Shown here: positions 51,448-62,766 of the stretch, in pieces
Numbering within the stretch: the stretch's first letter is position 1
How the letters are laid out: each line of letters begins with the position of its first letter
NCBI GenBank assembly: GCA_034359265.1
Contig: CP136890.1
Location: 47,156,501-47,220,500, forward strand
Direction: 5' to 3'
From: Canna indica
Taxonomy: Eukaryota; Streptophyta; Magnoliopsida; Zingiberales; Cannaceae
DNA length: 64,000 bases
The notes under the pieces: model-generated
Databases searched by the model: none
Seen by the model: the letters and a program-made list of their open reading frames with translations, nothing else
What the model was told of the DNA's origin: nothing
Position numbers and translations under genes: made by a program

Positions 51448-52867
51448 TGATGGGAGAAGTTGTTAATCGAGTTATTTTTGACAGACTAATGCAAAGAATT
51501 GCAAGATTTTTCGAATAGAATCTTGAACGAAGCCGACTGATTGAACTTCGGGGTATCGGCTCGAAAAGCCCAGCAATCTGAGTCCCGAGCGACTCCAGAA
51601 CATTCACTGTGATGGGAGAAGTTGTTAATCGAGTTATTTTTAACAGACTAATGCAAAGAATTGCAAGATTTTTTGAATAGAATCTTGAACTTTCGGGTAT
51701 CGACTCGAAACGACCAGAAATCAGAGTCCCGGGCGACTCCAGATCATTCACTGTGATGGGAGAAGTTGTTAATCGAGTTATTTTTGACCGACTAATGCAA
51801 AGAATTACACGCTTTTTCGAACAGAATGCTGAAAGAAGCCTACTGATTGAATTTTCGGGTATCGACTCGAAACGACCAGAAATCAGAGTCCCGGGCGACT
51901 CCAGATCATTCACTGTGATGGGAGAAGTTGTTAATCGAGTTATTTTTGACCGACTAATGCAAAGAATTACACGCTTTTTCGAACAGAATGCTGAAAGAAG
52001 CCTACTGATTGAATTTTCGGGTATCGACTCGAAAAGACCAGAAATCTGAGTCCCGGGCGAGTCCAGATCATTCACTGTGATGGGAGATGTTGTTAATCGA
52101 GTTATTTTTGACCGACTAATGCAAAGAATTACACACTTTTTCGAACAGAATGCTGAAAGAAGCCTACTGATTGAATTTTCGGGTATCGACTCGAAACGAC
52201 CAGAAATCTGAGTCCCGGGCGACTCCAGATCATTCACTGTGATGGGAGAAGTTGTTAATCGAGTTATTTTTGACAGACTAATGCAAAGAATTGCAAGATT
52301 TTTCGAATAGAATCTTGAACGAAGCCGACTGATTGAACTTCGGGGTATCGGCTCGAAATGCCCAGCAATCTGAGTCCCGAGCGACTCCAGAACATTCACT
52401 GTGATGGGAGAAGTTGTTAATCGAGTTATTTTTGTCAGACTAATGCAAAGAATTGCAAGATTTTTCGAATAGAATCTTGAACGAAGCCGACTGATTGAAC
52501 TTCGGGGTATCGGCTCGAAACGCCCAGCAATCTGAGTCCCGAGCGACTCCAGAACATTCACTGTGATGGGAGAAGTTGTTAATCGAGTTATTTTTAACAG
52601 ACTAATGCAAAGAATTGCAAGATTTTTCGAATAGAATCTTGAACTTTCGGGTATCGACTCGAAACGACCAGAAATCAGAGTCCCGGGCGACTCCAGATCA
52701 TTCACTGTGATGGGAGAAGTTGTTAATCGAGTTATTTTTGACCGACTAATGCAAAGAATTACACGCATTTTCGAATAGAATGCTGAAAGAAGCCTACTGA
52801 TTGAATTTTCGGGTATCGACTCGAAAAGACCAGAAATCTGAGTCCCGGGCGACTCCAGATCATTCAC
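51338..52867 (-). other. Spurious minus-strand open frame (509 codons), not a gene
   Basis: The longest open frame in the window. It spans C, B and A5 units whose lengths (162, 144) are all divisible by three, and ends where a four-T A4 unit shifts the frame. Its content is only the satellite read in the minus frame, including the diverged B version. That minus frame contains no stop in any common monomer type, so length alone is not evidence of coding. Confidence 0.9.
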
Positions 52868-52869
52868 TG
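51448..52869. repeat. Irregular junction with B-B doublet (1422 bp)
   Basis: Order B-C-A5-A5-A5-B-B-C-A5. The two adjacent B units (52240 TG-type, 52402 CG-type with GTCAGAC) are unique in the window and show a crossover between B units of two families. All unit lengths are multiples of three, producing the longest open frame. Confidence 0.88.
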
Positions 52870-53838
52870 TGATGGGAGATGTTGGTAATCGAGTTATTTT
52901 TGACCGACTAATGCAAAGAATTACACGCTTTTCGAACAGAATGCTGAACGAAGCCTACTGATTGAACTTTCGGGTATCGACTCAAAACGACCAGAAATCT
53001 GAGTCCCGGGCGACTCCAGAACATTCACTGTGATGGGAGAAGTTGTTAATCGAGTTATTTTTGACCGACTAATGCAAAGAATTACACGGTTTTCGAACAG
53101 AATGCTGAACAAAGCCTACTGATTGAACTTTCGTGTATCAACTCAAAACGACCAGAAATCTGAGTCCCGGGCGACTCCAGATCATTCACTGTGATGGGAG
53201 AAGTTGTTAATCGAGTTATTTTTGACCGTCTAATGCAAAGAATTACACGCTTTTTCGAACAGAATGCTGAAAGAAACCTACTGATTGAATTTTCGGGTAT
53301 CGACTCGAAACGACCAGAGATCTGAGTCCCGGGCGACTCCAGATCATTCACTGTGATGGGAGAAGTTGTTAATCGATTTATTTTTGACCGACTAATGCAA
53401 AGAATTACACGCTTTTTCGAACAGAATGCTGAACGAAGCCTACTGATTGAACTTTCGGGTATCGACTCGAAACGACCAGAGATCTGAGTCCCGGGCGACT
53501 CCAGATCATTCACTGTGATGGGAGAAGTTGTTAATCAAGTTATTTTTGACCGACTAATGCAAAGAATTACACGCTTTTTCGAACAGAATGCTGAAAGAAG
53601 CCTACTAATTGAATTTTCGGGTATCGACTCGAAAAGACCAGAAATCTGAGTCCCGGGCGACTCCAGATCATTCACTGTGATTGGAGATGTTGTTAATCGA
53701 GTTATTTTTGACCGACTAAAGCAAAGAATTACACGCTTTTCGAACAGAATGCTGAACGAAGCCTACTGATTGAACTTTCGGGTATCGACTCGAAACGACC
53801 AGAAATCTGAGTCCCGGGCGACTCCAGATCATTCACTG
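52870..53838. repeat. Diverged segment D4-A4-A5-A5-A5-D4 (969 bp)
   Basis: Six monomers (starts 52870, 53031, 53192, 53354, 53516, 53678) with an unusually high number of private substitutions: about 12 that I could locate, at 52885, 52984, 53111, 53140, 53145, 53276, 53319, 53377, 53481, 53537, 53607 and 53682. No second copy of this segment is present in the window. It separates the 3826-bp region from the 1275-bp region. Confidence 0.87.
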
Positions 53839-55113
53839 TGATGGGAGAAGTTGTTAATCGAGTTATTTTTGACAGACTAATGCAAAGAATTGCAAGATTT
53901 TTCGAATAGAATCTTGAACGAAGCCGACTGATTGAACTTCGGGGTATCGGCTCGAAAAGCCCAGCAATCTGAGTCCCGAGCGACTCCAGAACATTCACTG
54001 TGATGGGAGAAGTTGTTAATCGAGTTATTTTTAACAGACTAATGCAAAGAATTGCAAGATTTTTCGAATAGAATCTTGAACTTTCGGGTATCGACTCGAA
54101 ACGACCAGAAATCAGAGTCCCGGGCGACTCCAGATCATTCACTATGATGGGAGAAGTTGTTAATCGAGTTATTTTTGACCGACTAATGCAAAGAATTACA
54201 CGCTTTTTCGAACAGAATGCTGAAAGAAGCCTACTGATTGAATTTTCGGGAATCGACTCGAAACGACCAGAAATCAGAGTCCCGGGCGACTCCAGATCAT
54301 TCACTGTGATGGGAGAAGTTGTTAATCGAGTTATTTTTGACCGACTAATGCAAAGAATTACAAGCTTTTCGAACAGAATGCTGAACGAAGCCTACTGATT
54401 GAACTTTCGGTTATCGACTCGAAACGACCAGAAATCTGAGTCCCGGGCGACTCCAGAACATTCACTGTGATGGGAGAAGTTGTTAATCGAGTTATTTTTG
54501 ACCGACTAATGCAAAGAATTACACGCTTTTTCGAACAGAATGCTGAAAGAAGCCTACTGATTGAATTTTCGGGTATCGACTCGAAACGACCAGAAATCAG
54601 AGTCCCGGGCGACTCCAGATCATTCACTGTGATGGGAGAAGTTGTTAATCGAGTTATTTTTGACCGACTAATGCAAAGAATTACACGCTTTTTCGAACAG
54701 AATGCTGAAAGAAGCCTACTGATTGAATTTTCGGGTATCGACTCGAAAAGACCAGAAATCTGAGTCCCGGGCGACTCCAGATCATTCACTGTGATGGGAG
54801 ATGTTGTTAATCGAGTTATTTTTGACCGACTAATGCAAAGAATTACACGCTTTTCGAACAAAATGCTGAACGAAGCCTACTGATTGAACTTTCGGTTATC
54901 GACTCGAAACGACCAGAAATCTGAGTCCCGGGCGACTCCAGAACATTCACTGTGATGGGAGAAGTTGTTAATCGAGTTATTTTTGACCGACTAATGCAAA
55001 GAATTACACGCTTTTCGAACAGAATGCTGAACGAAGCCTACTGATTGAACTTTCGGGTATCGACTCGAAACGACCAGAAATCTGAGTCCCGGGCGACTCC
55101 AGATCATTCACTG
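53839..55113. repeat. 1275-bp 8-mer higher-order repeat, copy 1
   Basis: Order B-C-A5-A4-A5-A5-D4-A4. Private markers: CACTATGATGGG before the first A5, CGGGAATCGACTC in it, ACAAGCTTTTCG in the A4, and CGAACAAAATGC in the D4. The B dinucleotide is AG. Confidence 0.92.
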
Positions 55114-56388
55114 TGATGGGAGAAGTTGTTAATCGAGTTATTTTTGACAGACTAATGCAAAGAATTGCAAGATTTTTCGAATAGAATCTTGAACGAAGCC
55201 GACTGATTGAACTTCGGGGTATCGGCTCGAAAAGCCCAGCAATCTGAGTCCCGAGCGACTCCAGAACATTCACTGTGATGGGAGAAGTTGTTAATCGAGT
55301 TATTTTTAACAGACTAATGCAAAGAATTGCAAGATTTTTCGAATAGAATCTTGAACTTTCGGGTATCGACTCGAAACGACCAGAAATCAGAGTCCCGGGC
55401 GACTCCAGATCATTCACTATGATGGGAGAAGTTGTTAATCGAGTTATTTTTGACCGACTAATGCAAAGAATTACACGCTTTTTCGAACAGAATGCTGAAA
55501 GAAGCCTACTGATTGAATTTTCGGGAATCGACTCGAAACGACCAGAAATCAGAGTCCCGGGCGACTCCAGATCATTCACTGTGATGGGAGAAGTTGTTAA
55601 TCGAGTTATTTTTGACCGACTAATGCAAAGAATTACAAGCTTTTCGAACAGAATGCTGAACGAAGCCTACTGATTGAACTTTCGGTTATCGACTCGAAAC
55701 GACCAGAAATCTGAGTCCCGGGCGACTCCAGAACATTCACTGTGATGGGAGAAGTTGTTAATCGAGTTATTTTTGACCGACTAATGCAAAGAATTACACG
55801 CTTTTTCGAACAGAATGCTGAAAGAAGCCTACTGATTGAATTTTCGGGTATCGACTCGAAACGACCAGAAATCAGAGTCCCGGGCGACTCCAGATCATTC
55901 ACTGTGATGGGAGAAGTTGTTAATCGAGTTATTTTTGACCGACTAATGCAAAGAATTACACGCTTTTTCGAACAGAATGCTGAAAGAAGCCTACTGATTG
56001 AATTTTCGGGTATCGACTCGAAAAGACCAGAAATCTGAGTCCCGGGCGACTCCAGATCATTCACTGTGATGGGAGATGTTGTTAATCGAGTTATTTTTGA
56101 CCGACTAATGCAAAGAATTACACGCTTTTCGAACAAAATGCTGAACGAAGCCTACTGATTGAACTTTCGGTTATCGACTCGAAACGACCAGAAATCTGAG
56201 TCCCGGGCGACTCCAGAACATTCACTGTGATGGGAGAAGTTGTTAATCGAGTTATTTTTGACCGACTAATGCAAAGAATTACACGCTTTTCGAACAGAAT
56301 GCTGAACGAAGCCTACTGATTGAACTTTCGGGTATCGACTCGAAACGACCAGAAATCTGAGTCCCGGGCGACTCCAGATCATTCACTG
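55114..56388. repeat. 1275-bp 8-mer higher-order repeat, copy 2
   Basis: Same order as copy 1 and all four private markers, at +1275. I saw no difference from copy 1 in the stretches compared. Confidence 0.92.
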
Positions 56389-57663
56389 TGATGGGAGAAG
56401 TTGTTAATCGAGTTATTTTTGACAGACTAATGCAAAGAATTGCAAGATTTTTCGAATAGAATCTTGAACGAAGCCGACTGATTGAACTTCGGGGTATCGG
56501 CTCGAAAAGCCCAGCAATCTGAGTCCCGAGCGACTCCAGAACATTCACTGTGATGGGAGAAGTTGTTAATCGAGTTATTTTTAACAGACTAATGCAAAGA
56601 ATTGCAAGATTTTTCGAATAGAATCTTGAACTTTCGGGTATCGACTCGAAACGACCAGAAATCAGAGTCCCGGGCGACTCCAGATCATTCACTATGATGG
56701 GAGAAGTTGTTAATCGAGTTATTTTTGACCGACTAATGCAAAGAATTACACGCTTTTTCGAACAGAATGCTGAAAGAAGCCTACTGATTGAATTTTCGGG
56801 AATCGACTCGAAACGACCAGAAATCAGAGTCCCGGGCGACTCCAGATCATTCACTGTGATGGGAGAAGTTGTTAATCGAGTTATTTTTGACCGACTAATG
56901 CAAAGAATTACAAGCTTTTCGAACAGAATGCTGAACGAAGCCTACTGATTGAACTTTCGGTTATCGACTCGAAACGACCAGAAATCTGAGTCCCGGGCGA
57001 CTCCAGAACATTCACTGTGATGGGAGAAGTTGTTAATCGAGTTATTTTTGACCGACTAATGCAAAGAATTACACGCTTTTTCGAACAGAATGCTGAAAGA
57101 AGCCTACTGATTGAATTTTCGGGTATCGACTCGAAACGACCAGAAATCAGAGTCCCGGGCGACTCCAGATCATTCACTGTGATGGGAGAAGTTGTTAATC
57201 GAGTTATTTTTGACCGACTAATGCAAAGAATTACACGCTTTTTCGAACAGAATGCTGAAAGAAGCCTACTGATTGAATTTTCGGGTATCGACTCGAAAAG
57301 ACCAGAAATCTGAGTCCCGGGCGACTCCAGATCATTCACTGTGATGGGAGATGTTGTTAATCGAGTTATTTTTGACCGACTAATGCAAAGAATTACACGC
57401 TTTTCGAACAAAATGCTGAACGAAGCCTACTGATTGAACTTTCGGTTATCGACTCGAAACGACCAGAAATCTGAGTCCCGGGCGACTCCAGAACATTCAC
57501 TGTGATGGGAGAAGTTGTTAATCGAGTTATTTTTGACCGACTAATGCAAAGAATTACACGCTTTTCGAACAGAATGCTGAACGAAGCCTACTGATTGAAC
57601 TTTCGGGTATCGACTCGAAACGACCAGAAATCTGAGTCCCGGGCGACTCCAGATCATTCACTG
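56389..57663. repeat. 1275-bp 8-mer higher-order repeat, copy 3
   Basis: Same order and all four private markers, at +2550 from copy 1. After this copy an A5 (57664) is inserted before the next B and the exact period ends. Confidence 0.92.
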
Positions 57664-58454
57664 TGATGGGAGAAGTTGTTAATCGAGTTATTTTTGACCG
57701 TCTAATGCAAAGAATTACACGCTTTTTCGAACAGAATGCTGAAAGAAGCCTATTGATTGAATTTTCGGGTATCGACTCGAAACGACCAGAAATCTGAGTC
57801 CCGGGCGACTCCAGATCATTCACTGTGATGGGAGAAGTTGTTAATCGAGTTATTTTTGACAGACTAATGCAAAGAATTGCAAGATTTTTCGAATAGAATC
57901 TTGAACGAAGCCGACTGATTGAACTTCGGGGTATCGGCTCGAAAAGCCCAGCAATCTGAGTCCCGAGCGACTCCAGAACATTCACTGTGATGGGAGAAGT
58001 TGTTAATCGAGTTATTTTTAACAGACTAATGCAAAGAATTGCAAGATTTTTCGAATAGAATCTTGAACTTTCGGGTATCGACTCGAAACGACCAGAAATC
58101 AGAGTCCCGGGCGACTCCAGATCATTCACTATGATGGGAGAAGTTGTTAATCGAGTTATTTTTGACCGACTAATGCAAAGAATTACACGCTTTTTCGAAC
58201 AGAATGCTGAAAGAAGCCTACTGATTGAATTTTCGGGTATCGACTCGAAACGACCAGAAATCAGAGTCCCGGGCGACTCCAGATCATTCACTGTGATGGG
58301 AGAAGTTGTTAATCGAGTTATTTTTGACCGACTAATGCAAAGAATTACACGCTTTTCGAACAGAATGCTGAACGAAGCCTACTGATTGAACTTTCGGTTA
58401 TCGACTCGAAACGACCAGAAATCTGAGTCCCGGGCGACTCCAGAACATTCACTG
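57664..58454. repeat. 5-mer A5-B-C-A5-A4 (791 bp), copy 1
   Basis: AG-type B, C, and an A5 preceded by CACTATGATGGG. The order and markers recur at 61976-62766, offset 4312 bp. Confidence 0.86.
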
Positions 58455-59406
58455 TGATGGGAGAGGTTGTTAATCGAGTTATTTTTGACAGACTAATGCA
58501 AAGAATTGCAAGATTTTTCGAATAGAATCTTGAACGAAGCCGACTGATTGAACTTCGGGGTATCGGCTCGAAATACCCAGCAATCTGAGTCCCGAGCGAC
58601 TCCAGAACATTCATTGTGATGGGAGAAGTTGTTAATCGAGTTATTTTTAACAGACTAATGCAAAGAATTGCAAGATTTTTCGAATAGAATCTTGAACTTT
58701 CGGGTATCGACTCGAAACGACCAGAAATCAGAGTCCCGGGCGACTCCAGATCATTCACTGTGATGGGAGAAGTTGTTAATCGAGTTATTTTTGACCGACT
58801 AATGCAAAGAATTACACGCTTTTTCGAACAGAATGCTGAAAGAAGCCTACTGATTGAATTTTCGGGTATCGACTCGAAACGACCAGAAATCAGAGTCCCG
58901 GGCGACTCCAGATCATTCACTGTGATGGGAGAAGTTGTTAATCGAGTTATTTTTGACCGACTAATGCAAAGAATTACACGCTTTTTCGAACAGAATGCTG
59001 AAAGAAGCCTACTGATTGAATTTTCGGGTATCGACTCGAAAAGACCAGAAATCTGAGTCCCGGGCGACTCCAGATCATTCACTGTGATGGGAGATGTTGT
59101 TAATCGAGTTATTTTTGACCGTCTAATGCAAAGAATTACACGCTTTTCGAACAGAATGCTGAACGAAGCCTACTGATTGAACTTTCGGTTATCGACTCGA
59201 AACGACCAGAAATCTGAGTCCCGGGCGACTCCAGAACATTCACTGTGATCGGAGAAGTTGTTAATCGAGTTATTTTTGACCGACTAATGCAAAGAATTAC
59301 ACGCTTTTCGAACAGAATGCTGAACGAAGCCTACTGATTGAACTTTCGGGTATCGACTCGAAACGACCAGAAATCTGAGTCCCGGGCGACTCCAGATCAT
59401 TCACTG
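58455..59406. repeat. 6-mer B-C-A5-A5-D4-A4 (952 bp)
   Basis: The B has private GAGAGGTTG and the TA dinucleotide, otherwise absent to the right of 32 kb, so this B-C pair is a transfer from the left-hand family or an ancestral survivor. The final A4 has GATCGGAGAAG, shared with 61815. Confidence 0.85.
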
Positions 59407-60359
59407 TGATGGGAGAAGTTGTTAATCGAGTTATTTTTGACCGTCTAATGCAAAGAATTACACGCTTTTTCGAACAGAATGCTGAAAGAAGCCTATTGAT
59501 TGAATTTTCGGGTATCGACTCGAAACGACCAGAAATCTGAGTCCCGGGCGACTCCAGATCATTCACTGTGATGGGAGAAGTTGTTAATCGAGTTATTTTT
59601 GACAGACTAATGCAAAGAATTGCAAGATTTTTCGAATAGAATCTTGAACGAAGCCGACTGATTGAACTTCGGGGTATCGGCTCGAAAAGCCCAGCAATCT
59701 GAGTCCCGAGCGACTCCAGAACATTCACTGTGATGGGAGAAGTTGTTAATCGAGTTATTTTTAACAGACTAATGCAAAGAATTGCAAGATTTTTCGAATA
59801 GAATCTTGAACTTTCGGGTATCGACTCGAAACGACCAGAAATCAGAGTCCCGGGCGACTCCAGATCATTCACTATGATGGGAGAAGTTGTTAATCGAGTT
59901 ATTTTTGACCGACTAATGCAAAGAATTACACGCTTTTTCGAACAGAATGCTGAAAGAAGCCTACTGATTGAATTTTCGGGTATCGACTCGAAACGACCAG
60001 AAATCAGAGTCCCGGGCGACTCCAGATCATTCACTGTGATGGGAGAAGTTGTTAATCGAGTTATTTTTGACCGACTAATGGAAAGAATTACACGCTTTTT
60101 CGAACAGAATGCTGAAAGAAGCCTACTGATTGAATTTTCGGGTATCGACTCGAAAAGACCAGAAATCTGAGTCCCGGGCGACTCCAGATCATTCACTGTG
60201 ATGGGAGATGTTGTTAATCGAGTTATTTTTGACCGACTAATGCAAAGAATTACACGCTTTTCGAACAGAATGCTGAACGAAGCCTACTGATTGAACTTTC
60301 GGTTATCGACTCGAAACGACCAGAAATCTGAGTCCCGGGCGACTCCAGAACATTCACTG
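59407..60359. repeat. 6-mer A5-B-C-A5-A5-D4 (953 bp)
   Basis: AG-type B and C followed by two A5, the second with AATGGAAAG at 41-49. It is a beta-like unit without its terminal A4; the next monomer is directly an A5. Confidence 0.85.
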
Positions 60360-61975
60360 TGATGGGAGAAGTTGTTAATCGAGTTATTTTTGACCGACTA
60401 ATGCAAAGAATTACACGCTTTTTCGAACAGAATGCTGAAAGAAGCCTACTGATTGAATTTTCGGGTATCGACTCGAAACGACCAGAAATCAGAGTCCCGG
60501 GCGACTCCAGATCATTCACTGTGATGGGAGAAGTTGTTAATCGAGTTATTTTTGACCGACTAATGGAAAGAATTACACGCTTTTTCGAACAGAATGCTGA
60601 AAGAAGCCTACTGATTGAATTTTCGGGTATCGACTCGAAAAGACCAGAAATCTGAGTCCCGGGCGACTCCAGATCATTCACTGTGATGGGAGATGTTGTT
60701 AATCGAGTTATTTTTGACCGACTAATGCAAAGAATTACACGCTTTTCGAACAGAATGCTGAACGAAGCCTACTGATTGAACTTTCGGTTATCGACTCGAA
60801 ACGACCAGAAATCTGAGTCCCGGGCGACTCCAGAACATTCACTGTGATGGGAGAAGTTGTTAATCGAGTTATTTTTGACCGACTAATGCAAAGAATTACA
60901 CGCTTTTCGTACAGAATGCTGAACGAAGCCTACTGATTGAACTTTCGGGTATCGACTCGAAACGACCAGAAATCTGAGTCCCGGGCGACTCCAGATCATT
61001 CACTGTGATGGGAGAAGTTGTTAATCGAGTTATTTTTGACCGTCTAATGCAAAGAATTACACGCTTTTTCGAACAGAATGCTGAAAGAAGCCTATTGATT
61101 GAATTTTCGGGTATCGACTCGAAACGACCAGAAATCTGAGTCCCGGGCGACTCCAGATCATTCACTGTGATGGGAGAAGTTGTTAATCGAGTTATTTTTG
61201 ACAGACTAATGCAAAGAATTGCAAGATTTTTCGAATAGAATCTTGAACGAAGCCGACTGATTGAACTTCGGGGTATCGGCTCGAAATGCCCAGCAATCTG
61301 AGTCCCGAGCGACTCCAGAACATTCACTGTGATGGGAGAAGTTGTTAATCGAGTTATTTTTGACCGACTAATGCAAAGAATTACACGCTTTTTCGAACAG
61401 AATGCTGAAAGAAGCCTACTGATTGAATTTTCGGGTATCGACTCGAAACGACCAGAAATCAGAGTCCCGGGCGACTCCAGATCATTCACTGTGATGGGAG
61501 AAGTTGTTAATCGAGTTATTTTTGACCGACTAATGCAAAGAATTACACGCTTTTTCGAACAGAATGCTGAAAGAAGCCTACTGATTGAATTTTCGGGTAT
61601 CGACTCGAAAAGACCAGAAATCTGAGTCCCGGGCGACTCCAGATCATTCACTGTGATGGGAGATGTTGTTAATCGAGTTATTTTTGACCGTCTAATGCAA
61701 AGAATTACACGCTTTTCGAACAGAATGCTGAACGAAGCCTACTGATTGAACTTTCGGTTATCGACTCGAAACGACCAGAAATCTGAGTCCCGGGCGACTC
61801 CAGAACATTCACTGTGATCGGAGAAGTTGTTAATCGAGTTATTTTTGACCGACTAATGCAAAGAATTACACGCTTTTCGAACAGAATGCTGAACGAAGCC
61901 TACTGATTGAACTTTCGGGTATCGACTCGAAACGACCAGAAATCTGAGTCCCGGGCGACTCCAGATCATTCACTG
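60360..61975. repeat. 10-mer A5-A5-D4-A4-A5-B-A5-A5-D4-A4 (1616 bp)
   Basis: Contains a B (61168, TG-type) without a following C: the B is followed directly by A5 (61330). The A4 at 60845 has CGTACAG. The first eight monomers recur at 62767, offset 2407 bp. Confidence 0.87.
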
Positions 61976-62766
61976 TGATGGGAGAAGTTGTTAATCGAGT
62001 TATTTTTGACCGTCTAATGCAAAGAATTACACGCTTTTTCGAACAGAATGCTGAAAGAAGCCTATTGATTGAATTTTCGGGTATCGACTCGAAACGACCA
62101 GAAATCTGAGTCCCGGGCGACTCCAGATCATTCACTGTGATGGGAGAAGTTGTTAATCGAGTTATTTTTGACAGACTAATGCAAAGAATTGCAAGATTTT
62201 TCGAATAGAATCTTGAACGAAGCCGACTGATTGAACTTCGGGGTATCGGCTCGAAAAGCCCAGCAATCTGAGTCCCGAGCGACTCCAGAACATTCACTGT
62301 GATGGGAGAAGTTGTTAATCGAGTTATTTTTAACAGACTAATGCAAAGAATTGCAAGATTTTTCGAATAGAATCTTGAACTTTCGGGTATCGACTCGAAA
62401 CGACCAGAAATCAGAGTCCCGGGCGACTCCAGATCATTCACTATGATGGGAGAAGTTGTTAATCGAGTTATTTTTGACCGACTAATGCAAAGAATTACAC
62501 GCTTTTTCGAACAGAATGCTGAAAGAAGCCTACTGATTGAATTTTCGGGTATCGACTCGAAACGACCAGAAATCAGAGTCCCGGGCGACTCCAGATCATT
62601 CACTGTGATGGGAGAAGTTGTTAATCGAGTTATTTTTGACCGACTAATGCAAAGAATTACACGCTTTTCGAACAGAATGCTGAACGAAGCCTACTGATTG
62701 AACTTTCGGTTATCGACTCGAAACGACCAGAAATCTGAGTCCCGGGCGACTCCAGAACATTCACTG
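61976..62766. repeat. 5-mer A5-B-C-A5-A4 (791 bp), copy 2
   Basis: Same order and markers as 57664-58454 (AG-type B, CACTATGATGGG). It lies between two copies of the C-less block. Confidence 0.86.
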
